From: Nonomuraea guangzhouensis
GTDB lineage: Bacteria; Actinomycetota; Actinomycetes; Streptosporangiales; Streptosporangiaceae
DNA length: 64,000 nucleotides
Reading direction: 5' to 3'
NCBI RefSeq assembly: GCF_019396345.1
Contig: NZ_JAHKRM010000018.1
Location: 1 to 64,000, forward strand
Below the pieces are notes generated by a model, which was not told where the DNA came from, did not search any database, and saw only the letters and a program-made list of their open reading frames with translations. Numbering within the stretch: the first letter of the stretch is position 1; the number at the start of each line of letters is the position of its first letter. The position numbers and the translations under genes are program-made. Positions 8,105 through 16,758 of the stretch are shown piece after piece.

Positions 8105-9175
8105 GTGAGCCCACGACGGGTCACGATGGCCGATGTGGCCAAGGCCGCCGGTGTCTCCCGCCCGACCGCCTCGCTCGTGCTGTCAGGTCGCAGCCGCGAA
8201 CTGCGCATCTCTCAGGAGGTCGAGCAGCGTGTGCTACAGGCGGCCGAGGAGTTGCAGTATCGGCCCAACATCGTCTCCGTGGGGCTGCGTACGGGCAGTT
8301 CCCGGACGATCGGCTTCGTCTCGGACACCGTCGCCACCTCGCGGCTGGCCGGTGACATGATCAAAGGAGCGCTCGAGGCCGCCCGTGAGCGCGGTTTCAT
8401 GCTGTTCATCGGTGAGACCGAAGGCGACGCCGAGCTTGAACGCCTCCTCCTGCAGGCCATGCACGACCGCCAGGTCGACGGGCTCATCCTGGCCTCGATG
8501 TTCACCCGCACCATCAAGGTGCCCAAGGCCGTCACGGCCATGCCCGCCGTGTTGCTCAATGCGCTGCCCAAGCAGCCCACCCCTTTGCCCGCCGTCCTGC
8601 CCGACGAGGTCGAGGCCGGCCGCCGTGCGGCCCGCGTTCTGCTCGACGCCGGCCACCGTGATGGCATCTACCTGATCGGCGCCGGGCCCGGCCTGCGCAA
8701 TGTGCCCTCCGAAAGCCTCGCGGCGGTGGAACGGCTCGTCGGCATCCGTGAGGCACTCGGCGAAGCAGGCGTCAAGGTGGCGGGCGCTCGCACCTGTCCC
8801 GATTGGCAGCCGGAGTACGGCCTCACCGCGACGCGCGACCTCCTGACGGCCGTCCAGCCGCGTGCGCTGATCTGCTTCAACGACCGGATCGCGATGGGCG
8901 CCTACCAGGCGCTCGACGACTTCGGGCTCAAGGTGCCCGCGGACGTCTCCGTCGTCTCCTTCGACGATCACCCCATCGCCTCGTGGGTGCGGCCCCAGCT
9001 GACCACCGTGGCACTGCCCCACTACGAGCTGGGCCGCAAGGCCGTGGACGTGCTGTTCACCGAGATCGAGCGCGACCGCGCGGACACCGAGCAGGCGGGC
9101 CAGGTGCACCGGGTCCCGATGCCCGTCCACAACCGAGAGTCCGTCGCACGATCCCCCGCGGAACCCCTCGACTGA
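8105..9175 (+). CDS. LacI family regulator of the fructan/sucrose locus
   Basis: The 356-residue protein starts at a GTG. Residues 5-60 are the LacI helix-turn-helix and hinge (TMADVAKAAGVSRPTASLVL, then YRPNIVSVGLRTGSS). The periplasmic-binding-like sensor follows, ending with the usual VSVVSFDDHPIASWVRPQLT. The hinge helix differs from CelR/CebR repressors, consistent with another operator. It is divergent from the sugar importer operon and probably represses it until a fructoside binds. Confidence 0.88.
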   Translation: MSPRRVTMADVAKAAGVSRPTASLVLSGRSRELRISQEVEQRVLQAAEELQYRPNIVSVGLRTGSSRTIGFVSDTVATSRLAGDMIKGALEAARERGFMLFIGETEGDAELERLLLQAMHDRQVDGLILASMFTRTIKVPKAVTAMPAVLLNALPKQPTPLPAVLPDEVEAGRRAARVLLDAGHRDGIYLIGAGPGLRNVPSESLAAVERLVGIREALGEAGVKVAGARTCPDWQPEYGLTATRDLLTAVQPRALICFNDRIAMGAYQALDDFGLKVPADVSVVSFDDHPIASWVRPQLTTVALPHYELGRKAVDVLFTEIERDRADTEQAGQVHRVPMPVHNRESVARSPAEPLD

Positions 9176-9264
9176 ACGCCGCGCCTCGCGTTGATCACGT
9201 CCGCCCTCCCTGTGAAGGGCGCTTCACACTCGACTTCGATGCTTGCCGAGGGCGCGGGAGAAGT

Positions 9265-9299
9265 GCGGGACATCGGGAAACCGATGCCCCGCCGTTTTT
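9265..9299 (+). terminator. Rho-independent terminator after the LacI gene
   Basis: A 12-bp stem with one mismatch (9265-9276 with 9281-9292) closes on a GAAA tetraloop and is followed by CG and five T at 9295-9299. It lies 90 bp after the LacI stop. On the other side is the tail of the convergent permease gene. Confidence 0.8.
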
Positions 9300-9304
9300 C
9301 TATG

Positions 9305-10267
9305 TCACTCGGGCCGCGCCACGGAGACGGCGTGATCCGGCTCGGCGGTGGACTCCTCCGGCACCCGCAGGAACACCCCCACCACGAGCGTCACCAGGGA
9401 CGCGCCCGCCATGTAGGCGGCGATGGAGGTCCAGCCGCCGGTCGCCGCCAACAACGACTGCGAGACGGCCGGAGCGATGGCGTTGCTGATGATGAGCCCG
9501 CAGGTGAAGGCGATTGACAGGCCGCTGAAGCGGACCGCGGACGGGAAGACGGCCGAGAAGTACGCCGGGACCACGGCGTAGTTGGCCGCGTAGCCGACGA
9601 ACAGCAGCGCGAAGCCGAGCAGCATCCAGCCGTACTGCCGGGTGTCCAGCAGCGCGAACCACACGAAGGGCAGCACGATCAGCGCGGCCGCGCCGCCCAT
9701 GAAGACCGGCCGCACTCCGATCCGGTCGGACAGGCGCCCGAACAGCGGCACGCAGATCAGCACGACCACGATGGCCGGCAGGAGGATCGTGAGCATCCGG
9801 TCGCCGGACAGGCCGAGGCCGGACTTGCCGTACGTGAGCGAGAAGACCGTGGCCATGGTGAAGGTCGTGCCCGCCCCGACGATCCCGAGCGCGACCAGCA
9901 GGACGGCGCTGAGCAGGAAGGGGATGCGCCAGCCCCAGCTCCGCAGGACGTCCTCGTCCAGCACCAGGAGGAACGTCAGGTTGGCCAGCAGGAGGCCGGC
10001 GGTCGTTCCGGTGTTGACGAGCGAGCCGAAGAACCCGCGCCGGGCCCGGTCGGAGTGCTCCACGGTCATCAGGATCGCGCCGCCGTACTCGCCACCGGCC
10101 GAGACGCCCTGCAGGATGCGGGCGGCGATCAGCAGCGCGGGCGCGGCGACCCCGATCTGATCGTAGGTGGGCAGCAGCCCGATGGCGAAAGTGGCGGCAC
10201 CCATCAGCACGAGCGTCACGATCAGGATCGTCCGGCGACCGGGCGAGAACGTCACGGTGTGGTCCAT
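9305..10267 (-). pseudogene. Truncated MHS-type major facilitator permease
   Basis: The 320-residue frame matches metabolite:H+ symporters (ShiA/ProP type), for example LLPTYDQIGVAAPALL, LQGVSAGGEYGGAILM and SWGWRIPFLLSAVLL. Two parts are missing. The first 75 or so residues, with helices 1-2 and the first GDRxGRR loop, are gone: the frame opens at the GRR end of that loop. After VLLVALGI the central loop and helix 7 region (normally LRLEESPxF...) are also missing. Full-length relatives have about 430-450 residues. It is probably non-functional. It lies 18 bp after the RidA gene in the same operon. Confidence 0.65.
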
Positions 10268-10285
10268 CGACGGGACGATGAACGC

Positions 10286-10741
10286 TCAAACGCCAGATTC
10301 GTCGCCTTTCTCGGCGGTGGATCGCGCGCTAGTTTTCCGCAACGCGACGACGGCCTCGACTTCCACGGTGAGCTCCGGGGAGGCAAGCGCGGAGACGACG
10401 GCGAGAGAGTGCGCCGGGACGTCGCCATCGGGATACCAATCCGCGAAGACCTCCTCCCGTGCGGCGTAGAAGCCGGGCAGGTGATCGGTGCCGGCCACGA
10501 AGGTCAGCAGCTTGACCAGATCGCGCGGTGTCGCCCCCAGTTCCTCGAATGCGGCCTGCAGGTTGGCGAACACCTGGCGGCTCTGGGACAGAGCATCCGG
10601 GCCCGCGAGCGAGCCGTCCCGGAGATTCCCCACCTGCCCTGAGACGAAAACCAGCGTGCAGCCCTCGGGCACCTCGGCCAGATGGCTGTATCGGCCGACA
10701 GGTGCGGGCATGGCCGCCGGAGTCCAGCGCCTTGACAACAT
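10286..10741 (-). CDS. RidA family enamine/imine deaminase-like protein
   Basis: The 151-residue product shows the YjgF/YER057c/UK114 fold pattern: VSGQVGN, DALSQSRQVFANLQAAFEELGA, and the C-terminal PAHSLAVVSALASPELTVEVEAVVAL. Archetypal RidA has a catalytic Arg where this protein reads HSLAVV, so classic 2-aminoacrylate deaminase activity is doubtful. The start ATG at 10741 follows GAGGTG. It is the third gene of a minus-strand set with a class V aminotransferase-fold protein and an M24 protein, so it may handle an imine or enamine from that pathway. Confidence 0.8.
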   Translation of the reverse strand: MLSRRWTPAAMPAPVGRYSHLAEVPEGCTLVFVSGQVGNLRDGSLAGPDALSQSRQVFANLQAAFEELGATPRDLVKLLTFVAGTDHLPGFYAAREEVFADWYPDGDVPAHSLAVVSALASPELTVEVEAVVALRKTSARSTAEKGDESGV

Positions 10742-10779
10742 GATCACCTCATCTGATAACGTGCGGTATTTGCACGGCT

Positions 10780-11889
10780 TTATGCCCAGACCGCGCCCGG
10801 ACAGAGTTCGCGTGCTCCGTCCTCGGTGATGAAGACGGGGCCGCCGATCATCGCGGTCTCCCCGCCAGGACGACGCACCGCGACGTGGACGGCGACGACG
10901 GCGCCTGCGGTGACGGTCCGACCTGTGCCGTGGAGCAGGCGTGGATGCTCGGGGGTGTCGCAGCCCAGGCCGTGGCCGAAGTCGTATTCCTTGAAGGCGA
11001 GTAGCCCGTGTTCGGCCAAGACGGTGTCGCCGGCCGTGACGACCGCGTCCACGGTGTTGCCGGGGCGCAGCGCGTCGATCAGCGCCGTCCGTGCTGCCCG
11101 GCACGCGGCTATGGCCCGATGATCCACAGGGCGTGACGGGACCGCGGGAAGCGTGGTGTTGACGTGCATGAACGCGCCCCCGGCGTACAGGCTGACCTCC
11201 AGGCCGACTGACTGGCCTGGAGCCACCACGGCGCCGGTCGCCTCGGTGATCACCGCGCCGTCTCCGATGCCGACCAGGCACAGGCAGCGCAGCGCCCCTG
11301 CGGCGCGGGCCGCCGCCTCGACCTGTGCGGCGATCTCGTAGTCGCTCATGCCGGGAACCGCCACGTCCCCTGCGGCGCGTAGGGCCAGGTCGCCGATGTG
11401 TGCGGCGTGTGTGAGGAGCTCGCGTTCGGGGTCGGTCTTGTGCTCGCGTGCTTCCGTGGCCCACGCGACCAGGTCGACAGGGTCGATGTTCCGGCTTCTC
11501 AGCCCCTCCAGCAGAGCGGGGGTTCTCTCGTCGATGACGAGGTCACCGGCCAGCAGGCCGATCCTTTCGGCGTCGGCCGGGATCAGGTCGAGCGGCGAGG
11601 ACATGGGGATCGTGTGCAGCCCGCAGTGTTGGGCGCGCTCCACCTCGAAGGGGAATTCCACCCCCAGCACGGGCTCACCCGCGGTGGGCAGCCACAGTGC
11701 CGCGCTGTTGGAGATGAATCCTGGCGCGTATCCGGTCAGCCAGGTGACGGCCGACCGTCGGCGGGAGTACACCAGGGCTCCGCGCAAGCCCAGTCGGGCG
11801 AGGTGGTCGCGCAGGTGGGCGCGCCGGGTGGCGGCCGCCATGGCGATGGTGTCCTTGAGGGACTCGGTGGGAGCAGGGAACCTCATCAC
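10780..11889 (-). CDS. M24 (creatinase/aminopeptidase P fold) protein with degraded metal site
   Basis: The 369-residue protein has the creatinase N-terminal domain (to about residue 145) and the pita-bread catalytic domain. The His of GHGLGCDTPEHPRL and the last Glu of ITEDGARE are kept. The two Asp positions of dinuclear M24 peptidases appear as GLEVSLYAGG and MHVNTT, and the first Glu position reads VVAVHVAV. Three of five metal ligands are therefore replaced, as in metal-independent creatinase-type hydrolases. It overlaps the upstream gene by 4 bp. A C-N hydrolase of a small amino compound is more likely than a peptidase. Confidence 0.75.
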   Translation of the reverse strand: MMRFPAPTESLKDTIAMAAATRRAHLRDHLARLGLRGALVYSRRRSAVTWLTGYAPGFISNSAALWLPTAGEPVLGVEFPFEVERAQHCGLHTIPMSSPLDLIPADAERIGLLAGDLVIDERTPALLEGLRSRNIDPVDLVAWATEAREHKTDPERELLTHAAHIGDLALRAAGDVAVPGMSDYEIAAQVEAAARAAGALRCLCLVGIGDGAVITEATGAVVAPGQSVGLEVSLYAGGAFMHVNTTLPAVPSRPVDHRAIAACRAARTALIDALRPGNTVDAVVTAGDTVLAEHGLLAFKEYDFGHGLGCDTPEHPRLLHGTGRTVTAGAVVAVHVAVRRPGGETAMIGGPVFITEDGARELCPGAVWA

Positions 11890-12992
11890 AGCGTGGATTC
11901 ACCTCGCAGGGCGCTCGCGGCCCTCTCAACGTCGGAGTTGTTGTTGAAGTAGTGGAAGCCGACTCGGAGCCGGTCGCCGAGCAAGGTCGCCCGTACACCG
12001 TCTCGTGCCAGTTGGGCGTGGACCGCGGCTGGATCGGTCACGCGCACCACGGCGATGTGGCTCTGGCCGCCGCCGACGGCGGCGGCGCCGGCGTCGATCG
12101 CGCGGGCGCGGAAGTCGGCGGCGAGCTGTACACAGTGCCGTTCGACCTGCTCGGCGTCGAGGTCGAGCAGGAGGTCGAGCGCGGGCAGGGCGCCGATCCA
12201 GGACAGCCAGGCCGGCGAGGTGTCACAGCGGGCGGCGCCGCGGGCGGGGACGAACGGTCCGCCGAAGTATCCATGCGGTGGGTCGGTCGACTTCCAGCTC
12301 GGCAGCAAGGGGACGAGTTCCTCGGCCAGCTTCGGCGTGGTCGCCAGCCAGGCGGTGCCGCGGGGACACAACATCCATTTGTAGCCGTGCACGGCGAGGT
12401 AGTCGGGGCGTACCTTGCCCATGTCGAGGTGGAGGACGCCAAGTGACTGGGTCGCATCGACGAACAGGCGGGCGCCCACCTCGTTCGTGGCCTGGCGTAG
12501 CGCCATGAGGTCGGCTCGGTGGCCGTCGATCGACAGCACGTCGCTGATGGCGAGGAGAACGGTGCGGGTGTCGAGAGCGGCCACGATGTCCTCGGTGCGG
12601 GTGTGGCCGTCCCGGGCCGGTATCAGGACTATCTCGTGGCCGGTCCGCTCCAGTTGCTGCCAGGGAAAGAGGTTGCTGCGGAACTCTTGGGCGGGCACGA
12701 TGATCCGGCCGGGCGGAAGTGACTTGGCCACGGTCGCGGCTGCTTCGGCGACCGAGCCCATGAGGGCGATCCGCTCCTCGGCGATGCCCAGCAGCCGGGC
12801 GACGGAACTCCTGCTCGCGGCGGGTGCGCGGTCCCACTCCGTCCAGTCGAGCTCCCCGTACAGCCACGCGTCCAAGGCGGACTGCAGCGCTCGCACGACA
12901 CCGAGCGCGGCCGGCGGGCTGGCCGGCGTGTCCAGCCAGACGTGGCGCTGCAACGCGGGAAAGTGCGCGCGAAACTGCTCCGAGCTGAGCAT
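11886..12992 (-). CDS. PLP-dependent class V aminotransferase-fold enzyme
   Basis: The 368-residue protein follows the cysteine desulfurase/isopenicillin N epimerase pattern. The PLP phosphate segment is GSVAEAAATVAKSL, the Asp that pairs with the pyridine nitrogen is in LFVDATQSLG, and the Schiff-base Lys is in VHGYKWMLCPRGTAWL. No active-site Cys loop typical of desulfurases is visible, which argues for an epimerase or lyase. The ATG at 12992 follows AAAGGA; an upstream ATG lacks this. First gene of the operon that continues with the M24, RidA and permease genes, divergent from the IclR gene. Confidence 0.8.
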   Translation of the reverse strand: MLSSEQFRAHFPALQRHVWLDTPASPPAALGVVRALQSALDAWLYGELDWTEWDRAPAASRSSVARLLGIAEERIALMGSVAEAAATVAKSLPPGRIIVPAQEFRSNLFPWQQLERTGHEIVLIPARDGHTRTEDIVAALDTRTVLLAISDVLSIDGHRADLMALRQATNEVGARLFVDATQSLGVLHLDMGKVRPDYLAVHGYKWMLCPRGTAWLATTPKLAEELVPLLPSWKSTDPPHGYFGGPFVPARGAARCDTSPAWLSWIGALPALDLLLDLDAEQVERHCVQLAADFRARAIDAGAAAVGGGQSHIAVVRVTDPAAVHAQLARDGVRATLLGDRLRVGFHYFNNNSDVERAASALRGESTL

Positions 12993-13082
12993 GTGATCCT
13001 TTCCGGATGATGGCTGCGACACCTGTTCGGTGCTTCGCAGCATGACCCTTCTGCGGGCACCGGCCCCAGTTGGCGGTGAGTC

Positions 13083-13101
13083 TTTTCGCTATAGTCGAAA
13101 A
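13083..13101. promoter_or_regulatory. Palindrome in divergent promoter, candidate IclR site
   Basis: TTTTCG (13083-13088) and CGAAAA (13096-13101) form an inverted repeat around CTATAGT. It is unusually AT-rich for this DNA and lies between the class V enzyme operon and the IclR gene. IclR proteins often bind such short palindromes. Confidence 0.45.
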
Positions 13102-13181
13102 AACGGATCGACAGTCCTAAGGTGTGCCTGGCCTGCGGCTTAGCGTGTGACCATGAGACAGGCCTTCTCTGGGAGCGCATC

Positions 13182-14003
13182 ATGATCGACCCAGCCGTAT
13201 CGAGTACGGCCACCGAGGACGACGAGGATGGCGTCCTGCAGACCTTGGTACGTGGGCTCGATGTGTTGTCCGCCGTCGCAGACATGGGCGGCGGGGCCAC
13301 GGCCAAGAGCCTCAGTCGCCAGCTCGACCTCAGTCTGGGCCGCTGCTACCACATCTTGCGGACGCTCAAGGCGGCGGGTTACATCGTGCGGCTGCCTGGT
13401 GGACGAGTTGACATCGGTGCGCAGGGCGCCTCGCTGGGACGGCAGTTGCGTGCGCGGTTCGAGCCGCTGCCCGAGTTGTTCGCGGTCCTGTCCCGGCTGC
13501 ACAGCCGGACGCGGGAGACCTCCTATGTCAGTGGGTGGCACCGTGGCGTCATCACGCTCCTGCAGTTCATCGCCGGCGAGCAGGCGCTCAGTGTGCGCGG
13601 GCTCGACGTGGGCTACACCGGCAACATGCACGCTCGGGCCTCCTGCAAGGCGGTGCTCGCCCAGCTGCCGCATGAGCAGATCGACATCATGTTCCGCGGG
13701 GTCGACCTCCGGCGGCTGACCGCCCACACCCACTGCGACGCCGACAGCTTGATGGTTGAGCTGGGCAATGTCCGCAGGCAGGGCTACGCCCTCGACCTGG
13801 AGGAGTTCAGCGACGGCATCTGCTGCGCGTCGGCCGCTTACTTCGATCATGACGGCGCTCCCGCCGGCTCGTACACGGTCTCGGTGCCCGTGACGAGGTT
13901 CAGGACCTCTCAGCGTGAGCTGGTCGCCGCGGTGCAGGAGGCCGCCGCGATCGCGACGAACCTCCTGCGCACTCATCGCCTCACGGTGCCTTGCCGGGAC
14001 TGA
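13182..14003 (+). CDS. IclR family transcriptional regulator
   Basis: The 273-residue product has the winged helix at about residues 15-75 (VLQTLVRGLDVLSAVADMGGGATAKSLSRQLD, the last 12 giving the recognition region) and the IclR effector domain after residue 95, with HARASCKAVLAQLP and the conserved late segment RRQGYALDLEEFSDGICC. The ATG at 13182 has GGGAG seven bases upstream. It is divergent from the class V/M24/RidA operon, which it probably controls, and its 3' end overlaps the convergent SDR gene by 23 bp. Confidence 0.9.
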   Translation: MIDPAVSSTATEDDEDGVLQTLVRGLDVLSAVADMGGGATAKSLSRQLDLSLGRCYHILRTLKAAGYIVRLPGGRVDIGAQGASLGRQLRARFEPLPELFAVLSRLHSRTRETSYVSGWHRGVITLLQFIAGEQALSVRGLDVGYTGNMHARASCKAVLAQLPHEQIDIMFRGVDLRRLTAHTHCDADSLMVELGNVRRQGYALDLEEFSDGICCASAAYFDHDGAPAGSYTVSVPVTRFRTSQRELVAAVQEAAAIATNLLRTHRLTVPCRD

Positions 14004-14775
14004 CTCGCTCGCCCGTTGTGCCGGACGGCTTCGGCTGGCGGAACCCGGCGCTCTCTCCGCCGTCTATCGGGATCGCCACGCCGTTCACGTAGCTCGCCTC
14101 GTCGCCGAGCAGCCAGGCGATCACGTTGGCGACCTCTTCGGGCCGGCCGAGCCGGGCCGCGGGGATCTGCGCTGTCACGACCGCGCGCAAGCCGGCGTCG
14201 GCCTGCACCCTTGCCATCATCCTCGTGGCGATCTGCCCCGGACAGACGGCGTTGAAGCGGATGACGTGGCCGAGTTCCAGGGCGAGTGACCGGGTCAGAG
14301 CGATGATCGCGGCTTTGGTGGCACTGTAGACGGACAGATCCTCCGCGCCGACGAGGCCGGCCACGGAGGCCACGCTCACCACAGCACCGTGTCCAGCGGT
14401 GAGCCCCTCCAGACAGGCCTGCGTGAAGGAGAAGACGCTGCGGAGATTGACATCGTGGAGTCGCTGCCACGTCGCCTCGTCGCAGTCGGCGAACCGCACG
14501 CGGGCGGTCTGACCCGCGTTGTTCACCAGAGCGTGGAGCCGCCCCTGGCCGATCTCCAGGGCTCTGTCGACGACCCGCCGGACATCCGTGGGCGAGCGCA
14601 CGTCACAGGGTACGAACTCGGCACCCGGTACTTTCGCGGTCACCTGGGGCCCGGCCTCGGCATCGAAGTCGGCCACGACGACGTGGAAGCCGTCGCCGGA
14701 GAGCCGTTGTGCGCAGGCCAGACCGATGCCGTTGGCGCCGCCGGTGACGACGGCCACCCGTGCGCGGTCGTCCAT
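13981..14775 (-). CDS. SDR family NAD(P)-dependent oxidoreductase
   Basis: The 264-residue classical SDR has TGGANGIG near residue 11 for the cofactor, NNAG near 87, a catalytic Ser in VSVASVAG, and the YSATK pair near residue 150. An Asp at the end of beta-2 (VVVADFD) favours NAD over NADP. It is the last gene of the seven-gene minus-strand operon and overlaps the E1 beta gene (TGATG). A role in oxidising or reducing a hydroxy/keto intermediate of the E1 substrate is inferred. Confidence 0.88.
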   Translation of the reverse strand: MDDRARVAVVTGGANGIGLACAQRLSGDGFHVVVADFDAEAGPQVTAKVPGAEFVPCDVRSPTDVRRVVDRALEIGQGRLHALVNNAGQTARVRFADCDEATWQRLHDVNLRSVFSFTQACLEGLTAGHGAVVSVASVAGLVGAEDLSVYSATKAAIIALTRSLALELGHVIRFNAVCPGQIATRMMARVQADAGLRAVVTAQIPAARLGRPEEVANVIAWLLGDEASYVNGVAIPIDGGESAGFRQPKPSGTTGERVSPGKAP

Positions 14776-15758
14776 CAGTCGTTCCCGGGCTTCAACAGCG
14801 ACAGCAGCCGGTCGGCCACCAGGTCGGCGCCGGGGATCGCGGCCCTCTGCAGCCCCGGCGCGGCGGGGATCCGCAGGTCATCGGTCGCGACACGCAGCGG
14901 CGGCGCCGACAGCGGGACGCCACGCTCGACAATGCGGGCGACGATCTCCGCGCCGAATCCGCCGGTGAGATTCGCCTCGTGGACCACGGCCAGCCTTCCC
15001 GTACGGGAGAGGCTCTCCGTGACGGTGTCGGTGTCGAAGGGATTGAGCCAGCGGGCGTCGATCACCTCGACGTCGATGCCGTCTTCCTCCAGAGCATGGG
15101 CGGCCTCCAGAACGGTGTGCAGCATAGGTCCCCAGGTCACCACGGAGATTTCGGAGCCCGGGCGGACGATGCGCGCGCCGCCGATCGGCGACCGGGGTAC
15201 GTCGAGGTTCACCGTGTCCTTCAGCGAGTGATAGAGCGCCCGGCTCTCGATGACGACGACGGGATCGTCGCACTCGATCGCGGCCAGGAGCAGGTCGTAG
15301 GCGTCCTGCGGGGTGGCGGGCAGGCATACCCGCAGGCCCGGGATGTGCGCGAACAACGCCTCCACGCACTGGGAGTGCTGGGCGCAGGAGCCGGGGGTCG
15401 CGCCTTGCTGGGTGCGGATGGTCATCGGCGCCTTCAGACGGCCGCGGGAGACGTAACGGACATTGGCCGCCTGGTTGATCAACTGGTCGAACGCCACGAA
15501 AGCGAAGTCCGCCCACATGATCTCGACGATGGGACGCAGCCCCATCATGGCGGCGCCCACAGCTCCGCCAAGGATGGCGGACTCGGAGATCGGCGTGTCG
15601 AAAACCCGGTCGCCGAACTCCCGGCGCAGGCGACGGGTCACTCCGTGGACGCCTCCCGGGAGGGCGACGTCCTCGCCGAACAGCAGGGTCTTGGGGTCTT
15701 CGGCCAGAGCGCGACGCAGCGCGGCGTTGATGGCCTGGGCATAGGTGATCTCACCCAT
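14775..15758 (-). CDS. TPP-dependent 2-oxo acid/acetoin dehydrogenase E1, beta subunit
   Basis: The 327-residue protein has the transketolase pyrimidine-binding domain (residues 1-175, with LFGEDVALPGGVHGVT and FDTPISESAILGGAVGAA) and the C-terminal transketolase domain (ISVVTWGPMLHTVLEAAHAL, then VEVIDARWLNPFD). It pairs with the adjacent alpha subunit, whose start overlaps it by 8 bp. No E2 lipoyl acyltransferase or E3 gene is in the operon, so either these are supplied elsewhere or the pair acts as a stand-alone TPP enzyme like acetoin:acceptor oxidoreductase. Confidence 0.9.
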   Translation of the reverse strand: MGEITYAQAINAALRRALAEDPKTLLFGEDVALPGGVHGVTRRLRREFGDRVFDTPISESAILGGAVGAAMMGLRPIVEIMWADFAFVAFDQLINQAANVRYVSRGRLKAPMTIRTQQGATPGSCAQHSQCVEALFAHIPGLRVCLPATPQDAYDLLLAAIECDDPVVVIESRALYHSLKDTVNLDVPRSPIGGARIVRPGSEISVVTWGPMLHTVLEAAHALEEDGIDVEVIDARWLNPFDTDTVTESLSRTGRLAVVHEANLTGGFGAEIVARIVERGVPLSAPPLRVATDDLRIPAAPGLQRAAIPGADLVADRLLSLLKPGND

Positions 15759-16722
15759 AGAGGTGCTCCTTCACAGCAGTGGGGTCGGCCGGCAGCGCCG
15801 CCAGGGCCGCGGTCGCGGCCGCGGCGACTTCGGCGCGGACTCGGGTCTCGATTCCGGCGAGTTCGTGTTCAGAGACGCCGTCGGCGCGCAGGGCCGCAGA
15901 CAGGACGATGATCGGCTCCTTGGTCCGGGCTTGCTCGACCTCATCGTGTGGCCGGTAAACCTGCGCGTCTCCGATGTAGTGGCCGACCAGGCGCTGGGTG
16001 AGAGCCTCGATGAGTACCGGCCCTTGGCCGGCCCTGCAGGCGGCGACCGCCTCGGAGGTCGCCTCTCGGACGGCGTTGACGTCGTTGCCGTCGACGCGCG
16101 ATGCCCGCATGCCGTACGCGGCGGCCCGCGAGACGAGGTCGTCGCGGCGGACCATCGCGGCGATCGGCGTGAGCTCGGAATAGCGGTTGTTCTCGACCAG
16201 GAAGACGACGGGCAGGTCGAAGGCGCTGGCCATGTTCATGGCCTCGTGAACCGCGCCCTGGTTCATCGCTCCATCACCGAAGACGGTGAGCGCGACGCGG
16301 CCGGAGTCGTCGTACCTGGCAGCCAGCGCGGCGCCCATCGCGATGGGGGCTCCCGCTCCCACGATCGAGTTCTCGCCGTAGAACCCGTGATCCGGATCCG
16401 ACAGGTACGCCGAGCCGGCCCGGCCGCCGTTGGTGCCGGTCTCGCGGCCCAGAAGTTCGGCGAACAGCGCTACCGGATCGGTACCGCAGGCCAGCGCCCA
16501 GCCGTGGCCACGGTAGGTGGCGAACACGGCGTCGCGGGTCAGGTCGAGCGCCGCACAGGCGCCGACCGGTATGGCTTCCTGACCGATGCACAGATGGACG
16601 GAACCGACGATCTGCTCCTCGATCCGCATCCGGGTGACTTCTTCTTCGAAGCATCTGATCCGCCACAGGTTCGTCAGATCGGCCAGTGCTGCTTCGTTAA
16701 GGAGAGAGGACAAGTCGTCCAC
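15751..16722 (-). CDS. TPP-dependent 2-oxo acid/acetoin dehydrogenase E1, alpha subunit
   Basis: The 323-residue protein carries the TPP motif GDGAMNQGAVHEAMNMAS through VVFLVENNRYSE (the GDG...NN signature that binds Mg and diphosphate). Its N-terminus (CFEEEVTRMRIEEQIVGSVHLCIGQEA) is typical of E1 alpha. The frame opens with GTG at 16722 directly after AGAAAG, a very short spacing, so the exact start is uncertain. It lies 36 bp after the ABC ATPase gene in the same operon. Confidence 0.9.
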   Translation of the reverse strand: MDDLSSLLNEAALADLTNLWRIRCFEEEVTRMRIEEQIVGSVHLCIGQEAIPVGACAALDLTRDAVFATYRGHGWALACGTDPVALFAELLGRETGTNGGRAGSAYLSDPDHGFYGENSIVGAGAPIAMGAALAARYDDSGRVALTVFGDGAMNQGAVHEAMNMASAFDLPVVFLVENNRYSELTPIAAMVRRDDLVSRAAAYGMRASRVDGNDVNAVREATSEAVAACRAGQGPVLIEALTQRLVGHYIGDAQVYRPHDEVEQARTKEPIIVLSAALRADGVSEHELAGIETRVRAEVAAAATAALAALPADPTAVKEHLYG

Positions 16723-16758
16723 CTTTCTTGGGTTGATCCAACGGCGCGCTCAGAGCGC

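Noticed and set aside
11886..12992. Kynureninase supplying anthranilate
   Set aside because: The fold is related, but the sequence matches epimerase/desulfurase-like class V enzymes, it is in a different operon, and no tryptophan dioxygenase or kynurenine formamidase accompanies it.
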